From positions 1 through 33,169 of the forward strand of contig JAGCWQ010000179.1 in the NCBI GenBank assembly GCA_017961765.1: 33,169 nucleotides of DNA. The letters run 5' to 3'. Made by a program: the position numbers and the translations under genes. Within the stretch, counting starts at the first letter, position 1, and each line of letters begins with the position of its first letter. This document shows, one piece after another, positions 7,699 through 18,114 of this stretch. The notes below the pieces were generated by a model. The model searched no databases, was not told where the DNA came from, and saw nothing but the letters and a program-made list of their open reading frames with translations. The stretch is from Paludibacteraceae bacterium. GTDB taxonomy: Bacteria; Bacteroidota; Bacteroidia; Bacteroidales; Paludibacteraceae.

Positions 7699-8806
7699 GT
7701 CTATCCGTTAAAGAAAGAGGTTTCTTGTTCCAATCCACACACTCGCGTACCCGTAGATCGGCATAGGGAGAACCATCAAAAACCGTTTGTTGATTCTGCA
7801 TTCCAAACTCCGTACCATAATAAAGGATGAAAGGCTTGCCCCATTTTCGGGAAAAAGCAATCGCCTTACGCATCAACTCGACATTGCCATGGCAACAAAA
7901 GAGCAGGCGGTCCATATCGTGGTTATCCAAGAAAAGAATCAGTTTGAAATCAGCAGGACAGAGAGAAAAATGGTGTCGAATCTTCTTTTCCAACACTCGA
8001 TTCCCTTCCAACTTCATTCCATGCCATATCGCATCTATCAAGATATTACGATACTCAAAATCGAGCACGCCATCCAACACCCCCACATAGTCACGTTGCA
8101 GATCCTCCTGAGAGAAACCCAAGAGACGCTTCCACCACTCATGCTTCAAATGGATGGTTGAATAAAGCTTTTTTTGTATGCCAGCCCCCCAGACTTCGCC
8201 AAAGAAGACTTTATCAGGAAACTCCGACTTCATCTCCTTCATGAACCGCTTCCAAAAACGGAAAGAAGGGCCAATCGCATGGTCAATGCGCAAGCCATCA
8301 AAGCCGACCCTGCACCAATAGCGCGCCACGTCAATCATATACTGACAAGCTGGCGAATAGTTCAAATTCAGTTTGGGCAACTCGACCACATCCAAAAAGC
8401 ATTTATAGCCCGACTTCCGCCAATAAAACCACGGACGGTAGGGCGAATCGGGATTCTCCTTCGCATCCAAGAAAAAAGGGTGCGTGAAATGGCAATGGTT
8501 AGGGACGAAGTCGGCATAGATTTTCATGCCACGGGAATGAACGTCAGCTATCAGGCTCTGCAAGTCGGACAAAGTTCCGAAATGTGGATCCACGTTCATA
8601 TAGTCCGTCGTATGGTAGCCATGGTAATTGGCCGAGACGCAAACAGGGGTAAGCAAGAGTGCCGTCGCCCCTATACGTTGGATATGGTCCAGATGCTCGG
8701 AGATGCCACGCAACGTTCCCCCTAAAAAACGGTTTTCGTTCTTCAAGGAAGGATCGCCCGTAAAGCGATCGACCATGATATGATATATGAATTCATCTTT
8801 GTCCAT
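7685..8806 (-). CDS. GH13 alpha-amylase family glycosidase
   Basis: A cytoplasmic alpha-glucan-active enzyme; no signal peptide. Seen: 373 residues from ATG 8806, with the (beta/alpha)8 motifs of GH13 in order. Region I is DFVPNH near residue 98, region II GLRIDH near 172 (Asp nucleophile), region III FGEVW near 203 (Glu acid/base) and region IV FLDNHD near 293. All three catalytic acids are present. The protein is short for the family and has no obvious C-terminal beta domain after the barrel. Exact specificity (maltodextrin, glycogen or transglycosylation) is not readable. The frame extends to TTG 8833, but those codons lie in spacer DNA next to the AT-rich repeat. It ends with TAG and overlaps nnr. 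Confidence 0.9.
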   Translation of the reverse strand: MDKDEFIYHIMVDRFTGDPSLKNENRFLGGTLRGISEHLDHIQRIGATALLLTPVCVSANYHGYHTTDYMNVDPHFGTLSDLQSLIADVHSRGMKIYADFVPNHCHFTHPFFLDAKENPDSPYRPWFYWRKSGYKCFLDVVELPKLNLNYSPACQYMIDVARYWCRVGFDGLRIDHAIGPSFRFWKRFMKEMKSEFPDKVFFGEVWGAGIQKKLYSTIHLKHEWWKRLLGFSQEDLQRDYVGVLDGVLDFEYRNILIDAIWHGMKLEGNRVLEKKIRHHFSLCPADFKLILFLDNHDMDRLLFCCHGNVELMRKAIAFSRKWGKPFILYYGTEFGMQNQQTVFDGSPYADLRVRECVDWNKKPLSLTDRHEDI

Positions 8807-8830
8807 ACAAAAATCAGCCCCCAAACGCCC

Positions 8831-8872
8831 CAACTTTTAATTCTCAATTCTTAACTCTTAATTCTTAATTTT
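8831..8872. repeat. AT-rich dispersed repeat, copy 2
   Basis: Minus-strand bases 8854-8831 are identical over 24 bp to 755-778. The repeat fills the spacer between two genes and runs into the last codons of the upstream glycosyltransferase gene (KKIKN then TAA), so it has shaped that C-terminus. Confidence 0.6.
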
Positions 8873-10888
8873 CTTAAAGAGTTCCTTCGTCTTCCGAAAG
8901 AGGTTCCAACCCGAATCGGAGTTCTCCTCCTCAGCCTCGTCGGCAGCCTCATCCTTGTCCGAACCCCGCAAATAGGATTTCGCCGCTCCCGTCAACTTTA
9001 CGGAAGGCTTCAGCTTCTCATACTGCGATTCGGTGATGATCTGGTTGTCGAGCATACGCTTCCCGACGATATTGTAATGGCCCTCCACATAGGAGCGCAA
9101 CTCGTTATGCTCATCAAACATCCAATAAAACTTCTTAGGTCGAGGAATGACGCAAGCCATAAAAATAGCCTCTTCTGGAGTCAACTTAGAGACATCCTTA
9201 TCGAAATAGAAGCGAGACGCCTCATTCGCACCATAAATGCCAGGGCCCCACTCGATGATGTTCAGATAAATCTCCAACATCCGCGACTTAGGAGCCAAAC
9301 GATTATTCTCTACCAGCCAGACAATCAACGCCTCCTCCAACTTTCGGGTGAGTGTCTTATCCCTACTAAGATACAAGTTCTTAATCAATTGCATTGAAAT
9401 CGTGCTACCTCCACGGGCAAATCGTCCCTCCTTGATGTTCTGGATGATGGAAGCCGTCAGAGCCGTTTCCAAGAAACCTTTATGTCCGAAAAAGGCACCA
9501 TCCTCCGAATACATGACGGCCGACTTCAAATAAGGCGAGATTTGGTCGATGGTACGAAAATCAGGATTCGTCTCCCCCACCTCAAAACTTCTGACCAAAG
9601 CTCCGTTCTCATAGGCGGAATAGACGAAAGGCTCGTTCATCAATGTGAAATTCGTCTTTCCATATCGTTCAATCTTAAAATCACGCTTCCCCATGAAGGA
9701 GTGGAACTTCAGGCTGTCCACTTCGGCCATGTCCAAATCAAAATCCAAATCATAGGAGAGTTCGCCCTTCGTCACGATACCTTCCAAATTTCGGAACAAG
9801 CCATCGGGCAACGAGGCAAAAAGCTGCTGCGAAGGGAAAAAATCCTTGTGGATGGAGAGGCGCACTTTCAGATCCGGACGGAACGCCACCCTGATATAGG
9901 GAGAAAACTGCAATTGGTTGACCGTGACCAAAGAGGCACTGTCCAGCTTCACCTCGTCGGAATAAACATTCAAAAGATAGTCTATTCCCCCCGACGGGAA
10001 AGAGACCAACGTATCGGACAATTTCGGATGTTTTAGGCACAAATGCGTAAAATTCAATTTTCCATCCATCTGCAAACGCTCCTCCTCGTCCGCCTTCTCA
10101 CGGAAACGGAAACAGAGCGAGTCAAAAGCGACCTCCACCCCAAACTTCGCCATAAGGAGCGGCATACGGAGTTGGCTCCCATCAGAAGAGGAGACACGGC
10201 AATCCAACGAACGGTCTTCATTGGAGAAAGAACCCGACAAGAGGAAATTTTGAGAATCCCCGTCCTCGTCCACCAACACCTGCGTACTGTAATTCTTGTC
10301 CACAATGGAGAGTTCCGGCAGATAGGCACGCAAAGAGGTGCTGTCCTTCTGCAAAGAGACATTCATATTCTCCACATGAATCCGATCGGGCACCACCCGA
10401 AAAAAGAGCGAGAGCACTTTCGAAATCCGTCCCGCATAACCACCCTTGGTAGCCGCAGAAGGCTCTACCGCCAAAGAATCCGCCAAGGCATCTCCAGCCA
10501 CCTTATGGGAATGAAGCAACACATCGAAATTGCGGACACCTGCCGTATCGACCAACCGCAAATCCACCTCCGCCAAACGCAGACGGTTCAGGACCAACGA
10601 GCGGCGCAAGAGATTCATCAGGCTCACCTTCGCCTCCGCCTTGCCCAAACGTACCAACGTATCCCCTGGCGAGGGCATGACACAGAGCCCCGTAAGCTGA
10701 AGATTGCGCACTCCTTCCAGATTGACCTGCTGGAAATCGATGGAGAGATTCCGCTCCGCCTCCACCTTAGTCAACTTTGCACGCAAATAATTCTCCAACA
10801 ACGAATTACGCTGCCAGTACAAGACGCACACTGCCCCAATCAGCAAAAAGGCCAAAAGAGAAAGAACCTTAAAAATTTTACGCTTCAT
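8858..10888 (-). CDS. AsmA-like/GT51 monofunctional peptidoglycan glycosyltransferase
   Basis: Predicted inner-membrane enzyme polymerising glycan strands from lipid II. Seen: 676 residues; a transmembrane anchor at about 5-24, then a long beta-rich AsmA-like periplasmic segment (25-420) built of repeated short strands. A GT51 domain follows at about 440-620: EDGAFFGHKG near 466 (catalytic Glu), GGSTISMQL near 495, KTLTRKLEEA, MLEIYLNIIEWG near 540, and ASRFYF. No transpeptidase (SxxK) domain follows; the C-terminus is a short acidic and then lysine-rich tail. Monofunctional MtgA proteins are much shorter (about 240 residues), so the N-terminal extension is the unusual part. The combination is recurrent in Bacteroidota as far as I know. 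It may link wall synthesis to lipid or envelope traffic (inference). A good promoter lies 49-79 bases upstream. Confidence 0.85.
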   Translation of the reverse strand: MKRKIFKVLSLLAFLLIGAVCVLYWQRNSLLENYLRAKLTKVEAERNLSIDFQQVNLEGVRNLQLTGLCVMPSPGDTLVRLGKAEAKVSLMNLLRRSLVLNRLRLAEVDLRLVDTAGVRNFDVLLHSHKVAGDALADSLAVEPSAATKGGYAGRISKVLSLFFRVVPDRIHVENMNVSLQKDSTSLRAYLPELSIVDKNYSTQVLVDEDGDSQNFLLSGSFSNEDRSLDCRVSSSDGSQLRMPLLMAKFGVEVAFDSLCFRFREKADEEERLQMDGKLNFTHLCLKHPKLSDTLVSFPSGGIDYLLNVYSDEVKLDSASLVTVNQLQFSPYIRVAFRPDLKVRLSIHKDFFPSQQLFASLPDGLFRNLEGIVTKGELSYDLDFDLDMAEVDSLKFHSFMGKRDFKIERYGKTNFTLMNEPFVYSAYENGALVRSFEVGETNPDFRTIDQISPYLKSAVMYSEDGAFFGHKGFLETALTASIIQNIKEGRFARGGSTISMQLIKNLYLSRDKTLTRKLEEALIVWLVENNRLAPKSRMLEIYLNIIEWGPGIYGANEASRFYFDKDVSKLTPEEAIFMACVIPRPKKFYWMFDEHNELRSYVEGHYNIVGKRMLDNQIITESQYEKLKPSVKLTGAAKSYLRGSDKDEAADEAEEENSDSGWNLFRKTKELFKKIKN

Positions 10889-10936
10889 TCCAAATCGGTT
10901 TTATGAAAACTCAAAAACTTAAACAGTCTTTAAATA

Positions 10937-10967
10937 CAAATATAGAGAGCTCAAACCTAATCATCAA
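10937..10967 (-). promoter_or_regulatory. promoter of the GT51 gene
   Basis: On the minus strand TTG (10967-10965) is followed after exactly 20 bases by TATATTTG (10944-10937). This fits the Bacteroidota -33/-7 promoter, with transcription starting near 10930 and a leader of about 42 bases. Confidence 0.7.
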
Positions 10968-11014
10968 CAAATCACGGATTTTTTATTCCTTGGCTTCACG
11001 GCAACGACTACGAA

Positions 11015-11072
11015 TAGGGCGCCCAGAGGGGACGAGCGGTGCGTTGAACCGTAGAAACGAGGTGCAGCCCTA
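11015..11072. repeat. degenerate REP-like element in the divergent spacer
   Basis: A GC-rich island bounded by TAGGGC (11015-11020) and GCCCTA (11067-11072) in an AT-rich spacer. Minus-strand bases 11066-11045 match 304-325 at 19 of 22 positions, so the two belong to one family. The rest of the 309-base spacer 10889-11197 holds the two divergent promoters and no gene. Confidence 0.5.
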
Positions 11073-11160
11073 CAATGTTTGGCGTGTGGAGAAATGTCAA
11101 TTAATCGCCTTCAATAACATATCTTAATAGCCTAAATCCAAATCTTATTCTTTTTTTGCC

Positions 11161-11169
11161 TATCTTTGC
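11161..11169 (+). promoter_or_regulatory. ABC-F gene promoter -7 box
   Basis: TATCTTTGC matches TAnnTTTG, 28 bases before the ATG at 11198. No TTG is found at the expected -33 distance. Confidence 0.5.
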
Positions 11170-11197
11170 TAATCGATAAAAACAGACCAACAATAAA

Positions 11198-13135
<1,938 letters not shown>

Positions 13136-13224
13136 GAGAGAAACGAAAAACAAGAATATATAACAAGAGGTTTTCCATGGAGCCGTAAGCGGAAATGGAC
13201 GGACACTCACAAAATAAGGACATC

Positions 13225-13971
13225 ATGAAGGAAAACGAAATGATATTTGGCATCAGAGCCATCATCGAAGCCATCGAGGCAGGTAAAGAGATCGACAAGA
13301 TTATCATCAAGAAAGATATGCAAAGCGACTTGTCGCACGAACTCTTCATGGCACTTCGGAACCATGACTTCATCCAAGTGCAGCGAGTACCCATCGAACG
13401 CATCAACCGCTACACACGGAAGAACCACCAAGGCGCCATCGCCTTCATCAGCCAAACGACCTACCAACACATCGACCAACTCATCCCTACGCTTTACGAA
13501 GAGGGAAAGAGCCCGTTCGTTGTCGTCCTGGATGGCGTGACGGATGTCCGCAACTTTGGAGCCATCGCCCGCACCTGCGAATGTGCTGGCGTAGATGCGC
13601 TCGTCATCCCCGCTAAAGGTGGCGCAACGGTCAATGCCGATGCCATCAAGACCTCAGCAGGAGCACTCCACACGCTCCCTGTCTGCAAGGAATCCAACTT
13701 GGTGGAGACCATCAAATTCCTAAAGAACAGCGGACTACGTGTCATCGCTGCCACAGAAAAGGCGGAGAAAGTCTACTCCCAGACCAACCTGAACGCTCCT
13801 ATCGCCCTTGTGTTGGGAGCCGAAGACTCCGGTATTTCACCAGAAGTATTGAGGATATGCGATGAGATGGTGAAAATTCCGATTATGGGAAAGATTTCAT
13901 CCCTCAACGTCTCCGTTGCCGCCGGCGTATTCATCTACGAAATACTCCGACAGAACCAAACCCAAGACTAA
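13225..13971 (+). CDS. rlmB: TrmH/RlmB-type SPOUT RNA 2'-O-methyltransferase
   Basis: An SAM-dependent methyltransferase with a trefoil knot; RlmB methylates the 2'-OH of a guanosine in 23S rRNA. Seen: 248 residues from ATG 13225. An N-terminal substrate-binding part begins NEMIFGIRAIIEAI. The SPOUT motifs follow: VRNFGAIARTCECAG near 108, NADAIKTSAGAL, LVLGAEDSGIS near 198, and the knot motif SLNVSVAAGV near 225. An in-frame ATG at 13195 would add ten poorly conserved residues, so I prefer 13225. The rRNA target is inferred from family resemblance; a tRNA target is possible. It lies between an ABC-F gene and a pseudouridine synthase, all ribosome- or RNA-related and on one strand. Confidence 0.88.
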   Translation: MKENEMIFGIRAIIEAIEAGKEIDKIIIKKDMQSDLSHELFMALRNHDFIQVQRVPIERINRYTRKNHQGAIAFISQTTYQHIDQLIPTLYEEGKSPFVVVLDGVTDVRNFGAIARTCECAGVDALVIPAKGGATVNADAIKTSAGALHTLPVCKESNLVETIKFLKNSGLRVIAATEKAEKVYSQTNLNAPIALVLGAEDSGISPEVLRICDEMVKIPIMGKISSLNVSVAAGVFIYEILRQNQTQD

Positions 13972-13996
13972 AAATCACACAATAAAACAAAAAACA

Positions 13997-14770
13997 ATGG
14001 AAATTCTTTACGAAGACAACCATGTAATCGTTGTCAACAAAGCGAGCTCAGAAATTGTGCAAGCCGACAAGTCGGGTGACATTCCTCTCAGCGAGATGGT
14101 AAAGGAGTACCTAAAAGAGAAGTACCAAAAGCCAGGGAACGTCTTCTTGGGCATCACCCACCGCATAGACCGACCAGTCAGCGGTGCCGTCCTCTTTGCC
14201 AAGACCAGCAAGGCCCTGACTCGACTAAACGACATGTTCCGGTACCACAGCAACCTGAAAAAGCAATACTGGGCCATTGTCAAAAATTTGCCGCCGCAAG
14301 ACGAGATGACCTTGGTCCACTACCTCACCCGCAACGAACGTCTGAACAAGACCTTCGCCAGCGAGGAACGCACGGAAGGATCCAAGAAATCCATTTTGTC
14401 ATTCCGACGCATTGCCGACTCGGACAACTACCATCTGTTGGAGATTGACTTGAAGACAGGAAGGCACCACCAGATCAGGTGCCAGCTCTCCACCATCGGT
14501 TGCCCTATCAAAGGCGACACGAAATATGGTTTTCCGAGAAGCAACACGGACGGCGGCATATCGCTCCACGCCCGTTACTTGGAGTTCATCCACCCAGTCT
14601 CCAAAAAATTGATTGGTGTGGAGGCGCCTCTCCCCAACGATATCCTATGGGATGAATTTGCGCGCATCCTGGATGTCAATCCTGACGGAGGCATCTTCGT
14701 GATGGAACCTGAGGAATACGAACAAATCGAGCGGGAACGCGCCGAGGAAATGAAAAAATTAGGGATGTGA
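13997..14770 (+). CDS. RluA-family RNA pseudouridine synthase
   Basis: Isomerises uridine to pseudouridine in rRNA or tRNA. Seen: 257 residues from ATG 13997, with no S4 domain. The catalytic motif reads HRIDRPVSG with Asp58, a variant of the more usual HRLDxxTSG. LLEIDLKTGRHHQIRCQL near 150 and SLHARYLEFIHP near 190 are typical of the family. The open frame reaches back to 13916, but that stretch lies inside the rlmB end and spacer, so ATG 13997 is preferred. Specificity (RluA, RluC or RluD type) cannot be read. The stop codon lies within the left arm of a bidirectional terminator. Confidence 0.88.
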   Translation: MEILYEDNHVIVVNKASSEIVQADKSGDIPLSEMVKEYLKEKYQKPGNVFLGITHRIDRPVSGAVLFAKTSKALTRLNDMFRYHSNLKKQYWAIVKNLPPQDEMTLVHYLTRNERLNKTFASEERTEGSKKSILSFRRIADSDNYHLLEIDLKTGRHHQIRCQLSTIGCPIKGDTKYGFPRSNTDGGISLHARYLEFIHPVSKKLIGVEAPLPNDILWDEFARILDVNPDGGIFVMEPEEYEQIERERAEEMKKLGM

Positions 14771-14788
14771 ATCACATCCCTTTTTTTT
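14751..14788. terminator. bidirectional terminator
   Basis: GGGATGTG (14762-14769) pairs perfectly with CACATCCC (14773-14780). T8 follows on the plus strand (14781-14788) and TAATTTTTT on the minus strand (14761-14753). It ends the RluA-family gene, whose TGA is inside the hairpin, and is well placed to end the long minus-strand operon. The remainder of 14789-14927 contains a short hairpin (CCGCA/TGCGG near 14871-14885) and no convincing gene. Confidence 0.85.
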
Positions 14789-14927
14789 GCACTTGCCCAT
14801 GTCCCTGATCTTCTCCAGACGGTAGGGCTCACTCCTCCATAGATCCGACGTTCTGCATGACACAACAGCACCCGCAGCCGATGCGGTTGTGGTACGACTT
14901 CTTTTGCGGAAATACCTCTAAAGTGTT

Positions 14928-16997
14928 CTAATACTTGATTTTAGCAACTTCTGGCTCCGACATCTTCTCTGTGATTGGGTGCACGATATATTCATACTCG
15001 TGACCTACAAAAACATTTTTGTCATAAATACCGTATTCATACCCATTAACCGTCTGTATGAGTTTTGATGGACCTCCATTATCGGTACGGAATACACGAA
15101 CACTGCTTACGCGGCATCCACATGTTTTCCAGTCCACAAACACGCCTCCTTTGTTAACGTCTTTTGTCAGCTTCAGGTCTTTCAGACAGTGGCGTCGCAA
15201 AATCTTGGTATGGTAAGGTACCATGTCGGTCTGACTCATATTGTCACTCTCGTCATAGACTTTGATGCTGTAGGCAACCCTTTCGCCCATGAACGGGAAC
15301 GAATCAATATATGCTTGAGAAGAGTTTTTTGCATTCCACGTTTGAAGGAGCACCCAATTCTCCTCCGATTCCAACATACGATACAATTCAATCTTAGCCA
15401 CATCGACACTTGGACTATCATACCAAGTCAAAGACAACACATTATTATCATCTTGACCAACTTTGTCGAAGACAGCCTTCGCTGGTGGAATTGTATCTGG
15501 CTTCATCAGTTTGATGAAAGGTGTTAACTTACTATAACCGTAGTTATCGCCAACAGCCTGCACCTTATAGTAAATATCGTTAGTCAATGATCCTAAGTAC
15601 AATTTTCTGGTGTACATTGGAGACTTCAAGAAGGTGTCTGTACAACAGAGGAACTGCTCTGTAGTATCGTTTGCCACATAAACACGGTAACCGCGGATTT
15701 TGGGTTCCGGATTCGGATTCCAAGTAAGTGTCACAACACCCAACGAGTCAATGACACCCTTCAAACCTGTCGGTACAGACGGTGGCAATGTATCAGATGG
15801 ATACTTATACACGATATTACTGTATGCGATTTGACCGTTCTCGCCGTGAGCCGCTACCCTATAGTAGTTATTGGGTAATGGTTTCTTATCCGTAAATGTC
15901 CTTACATTAGGAGCCAATGGTTTAGAGATAGCCAAGAAGGTGTCTCTTGCCGACACATGCAATCTTTCTGCACGCTCAAGCACAAATGACTTGACGGTTT
16001 GTTTGTCTGGATTTTCGACCTCCCATTCAATGACACATTCCGCATCTTTGTTGAAATCGAGATTTGTAAGAATGGGCCTAACCGTATAAGGATCCACACA
16101 CATTTCAGATACCTCATTTGAAGGATCGCCTAAGAAACCGAATCCACTCATACCCTTCACCCTATAATAGTAGCGCTTGCCACATTCAGGAAGCGAATCA
16201 CCAATCGCACAAGTGTCCTTATCACGTTCTGACGTTTGGACGTGTACAATTGGGCGACGGTTGACCTTCTTGAAATGGATACCGTCCTCGCTTCGTTCCA
16301 ATTGGTAACCAGAGTAAGACTCTTCCAATTCCGAAGAGACAGGCCATTTCAAACGAACCGACCTATCCGAACGAGAAATCTGAATTGTGGACATTGGCTT
16401 TAACTTTGTCCTATGATTCGTAACAAGACCAACCACCTCACTTTTCACCTTTACACTCTTATCTGCTGGTAACACCCGATACTCGTAAGTCTGTTGTGAA
16501 CGTGTCATCTCATCCATAAAGTTTACGGCCGCCAATCTCGACAGATCAACGCTAAACTCAGTAGAGAGCATCATCATACCATAGAGGAAGTTCTTACTCT
16601 CTCCCTGAATCTGTTTGTAATAGTTTTGAAGCGCCTTGACTGAATCGGGTTCAGTAGCACGCAAACGGTTGATAAGTTCGTCCTTGTAAAGGATGTACTT
16701 AAACAAGCCCGCATTATTCTCCTTGCGCTCTAATTCTTCAAACTCATTTAAAGATCCAATTCCTACCTCTCCCAAAATTTGCCAACCTTCCGCATCGCCT
16801 ACTTGACGTCTTTCAACGACAAAACCTTTTTTAGCACACTTCTCATAAGTGTCAAAGTCTTGCGGATACCAACGGAGCAACACATGATTACCTGTATAGA
16901 ACACTCGCAATTTGATGTCATAATCCTCTTGGGCAAATATGTTCTGACACATACTTGCCAACACGAAAAGGATTATGTAGAAATACTTATTAGTCAT
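14928..16997 (-). CDS. secreted multi-fibronectin type III protein
   Basis: An exported protein of unknown function, last gene of the minus-strand operon. Seen: 689 residues. A signal peptide runs to about residue 22 (hydrophobic core, ending NIFAQ). Next comes an N-terminal domain (23-190) opening DIKLRVFYTGNHVLLRWYPQ, itself Fn3-like. About four to five Fn3 modules follow near 195-300, 305-400, 405-500, 505-600 and 605-689, recognised by recurring L-x-W strands and G-Y-x-L/V-E/Y-R strands with proline-rich DTLPPSVP and DTIPPAK junctions. No sorting domain or membrane anchor is evident, so it is probably periplasmic or surface-bound via a partner. Its ATG overlaps the end of the upstream gene by eight bases, indicating translational coupling. 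It ends with TAG. Confidence 0.85.
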   Translation of the reverse strand: MTNKYFYIILFVLASMCQNIFAQEDYDIKLRVFYTGNHVLLRWYPQDFDTYEKCAKKGFVVERRQVGDAEGWQILGEVGIGSLNEFEELERKENNAGLFKYILYKDELINRLRATEPDSVKALQNYYKQIQGESKNFLYGMMMLSTEFSVDLSRLAAVNFMDEMTRSQQTYEYRVLPADKSVKVKSEVVGLVTNHRTKLKPMSTIQISRSDRSVRLKWPVSSELEESYSGYQLERSEDGIHFKKVNRRPIVHVQTSERDKDTCAIGDSLPECGKRYYYRVKGMSGFGFLGDPSNEVSEMCVDPYTVRPILTNLDFNKDAECVIEWEVENPDKQTVKSFVLERAERLHVSARDTFLAISKPLAPNVRTFTDKKPLPNNYYRVAAHGENGQIAYSNIVYKYPSDTLPPSVPTGLKGVIDSLGVVTLTWNPNPEPKIRGYRVYVANDTTEQFLCCTDTFLKSPMYTRKLYLGSLTNDIYYKVQAVGDNYGYSKLTPFIKLMKPDTIPPAKAVFDKVGQDDNNVLSLTWYDSPSVDVAKIELYRMLESEENWVLLQTWNAKNSSQAYIDSFPFMGERVAYSIKVYDESDNMSQTDMVPYHTKILRRHCLKDLKLTKDVNKGGVFVDWKTCGCRVSSVRVFRTDNGGPSKLIQTVNGYEYGIYDKNVFVGHEYEYIVHPITEKMSEPEVAKIKY

Positions 16998-18087
16998 ATC
17001 TTAGATTTTCAATTTTTTTGTCTTCACCAATTTTCACTCTTAACTTGGCTGTTGTTTTAATGATACGTGCCACTTTCACATAGAAAGACATAAGGGCTTC
17101 TCCCTTTACCGGAGCTGGCGCTTCACCCATGAATCCAGCAAACGCATTCGCCTCTATCACATCCCATTCATGGCGGAAGAATTTGACTCCCAAGTCAACG
17201 GCTACATAACCGTATATTGAACCAGAACCACGCCATTTGTATTCCTTATCTTCATAGGTGTATGTACACTTTCTAATGAGAAGATCCGTACCACCTTCAA
17301 ACCCAAACTCGGCAAAGATAAGAGGGAAATCGTCAAATTTCAAATGCGCCTTCGTATTCAAAGCGAATGCCATACCCTTGGCGGCCTTCATGCTTTCCGT
17401 TGAAGAAGAGCGGTCAACCATAGTGAATCTCTCGTTCATGTCTTTCGAGAGCGGCTGCAGTTGGGCGCTTGGTAGCACACCCGTCATGAAGTAAGTCTTT
17501 GCTTGAGCGAATCCATCTAGCAAGGTAAGAGTTGCCGGATCGGTATCCGTTCCTATGCGGAAATACCATTCGTCTTTATCGATCAACATATTAACGGATG
17601 CACGGCCTTTCAACAAATTACCGTCTTTACCAATTTCGGCATTTATCCTTGAGTCGAGCCAGAAGTATTTACTGGTATGGTTATACTCCATACAAGCCCA
17701 GCCAAAGACGGTTCCGTTCTTCGCATCGCCACCCATACTACCTGTACGAGTCTCTCCACCACCAAGGTTATCGGTTCCTTCTAAATAGCCTTTCAGGTTA
17801 CTCAAGACTTTGTTTTCGCTATACAGTTCCGACGTCATATTCTTATCATAGTCGTTCAACTGTTTAAGCCCTCCCTCCACAGTTGTGAGGAATTTTGGCG
17901 TAGGACAAATCATGGTAAACTCACCGCCTAGGGTAATCCTATCTAAAGCGCCACAGCTGGCGAACGACATGTTCAATTCCGCATTGACTGTGGCAAGCGC
18001 ATCGTTACCAAAGTTCATGCCCGCTCCTAATATAATACCGAATTTAACTTGGTCAGTCGGCACATAGTTCGCCACATTGGCAAACAT
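16990..18087 (-). CDS. C-terminal half of large beta-rich exported protein, after in-frame TAG
   Basis: An open frame of 365 codons from ATG 18087 that is the direct in-frame continuation of the gene ending at 18112. Only TAG and eight sense codons (NPDAAPSF) separate them. Seen: no signal peptide (it starts MFANVANYVPTDQVKFG), unlike most complete genes in this operon. The sequence is glycine- and aromatic-rich alternating strands (KFGIILGAGMNFG, SIYGYVAVDLGVKFF), matching the style of the first half. Its last codons overlap the start of the Fn3 gene. It could be a remnant, a readthrough extension or a reinitiated second polypeptide. The ATG lacks a recognisable start signal, so reinitiation looks the weaker option. 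Function unknown. Confidence 0.75.
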   Translation of the reverse strand: MFANVANYVPTDQVKFGIILGAGMNFGNDALATVNAELNMSFASCGALDRITLGGEFTMICPTPKFLTTVEGGLKQLNDYDKNMTSELYSENKVLSNLKGYLEGTDNLGGGETRTGSMGGDAKNGTVFGWACMEYNHTSKYFWLDSRINAEIGKDGNLLKGRASVNMLIDKDEWYFRIGTDTDPATLTLLDGFAQAKTYFMTGVLPSAQLQPLSKDMNERFTMVDRSSSTESMKAAKGMAFALNTKAHLKFDDFPLIFAEFGFEGGTDLLIRKCTYTYEDKEYKWRGSGSIYGYVAVDLGVKFFRHEWDVIEANAFAGFMGEAPAPVKGEALMSFYVKVARIIKTTAKLRVKIGEDKKIENLRYD

Positions 18088-18111
18088 AAAGGAAGGTGCG
18101 GCATCCGGATT

Positions 18112-18114
18112 CTA
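18112..18114 (-). other. in-frame TAG splitting one gene
   Basis: Minus strand reads AAG GCA ACA TAG AAT CCG GAT, in frame with open sequence on both sides. One change (CAG to TAG) would explain it. TAG also ends the genes stopping at 4300, 7685, 14928 and 21000, so it is a normal stop in this genome. Confidence 0.9.

Noticed and set aside
8807-8833. TTG start at 8833 for the GH13 gene
   Set aside because: The added nine codons lie in spacer DNA next to an AT-rich repeat and are not GH13-like.
13916-13996. Upstream start for the pseudouridine synthase
   Set aside because: The extension overlaps rlmB in another frame and the spacer; family similarity begins at MEILYEDNHV.
14832-14930. Readthrough of the Fn3 gene's TAG would add about 32 codons including a GCGCCC string
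   Set aside because: Short, ends in spacer DNA and has no domain character, so it does not support general TAG readthrough.
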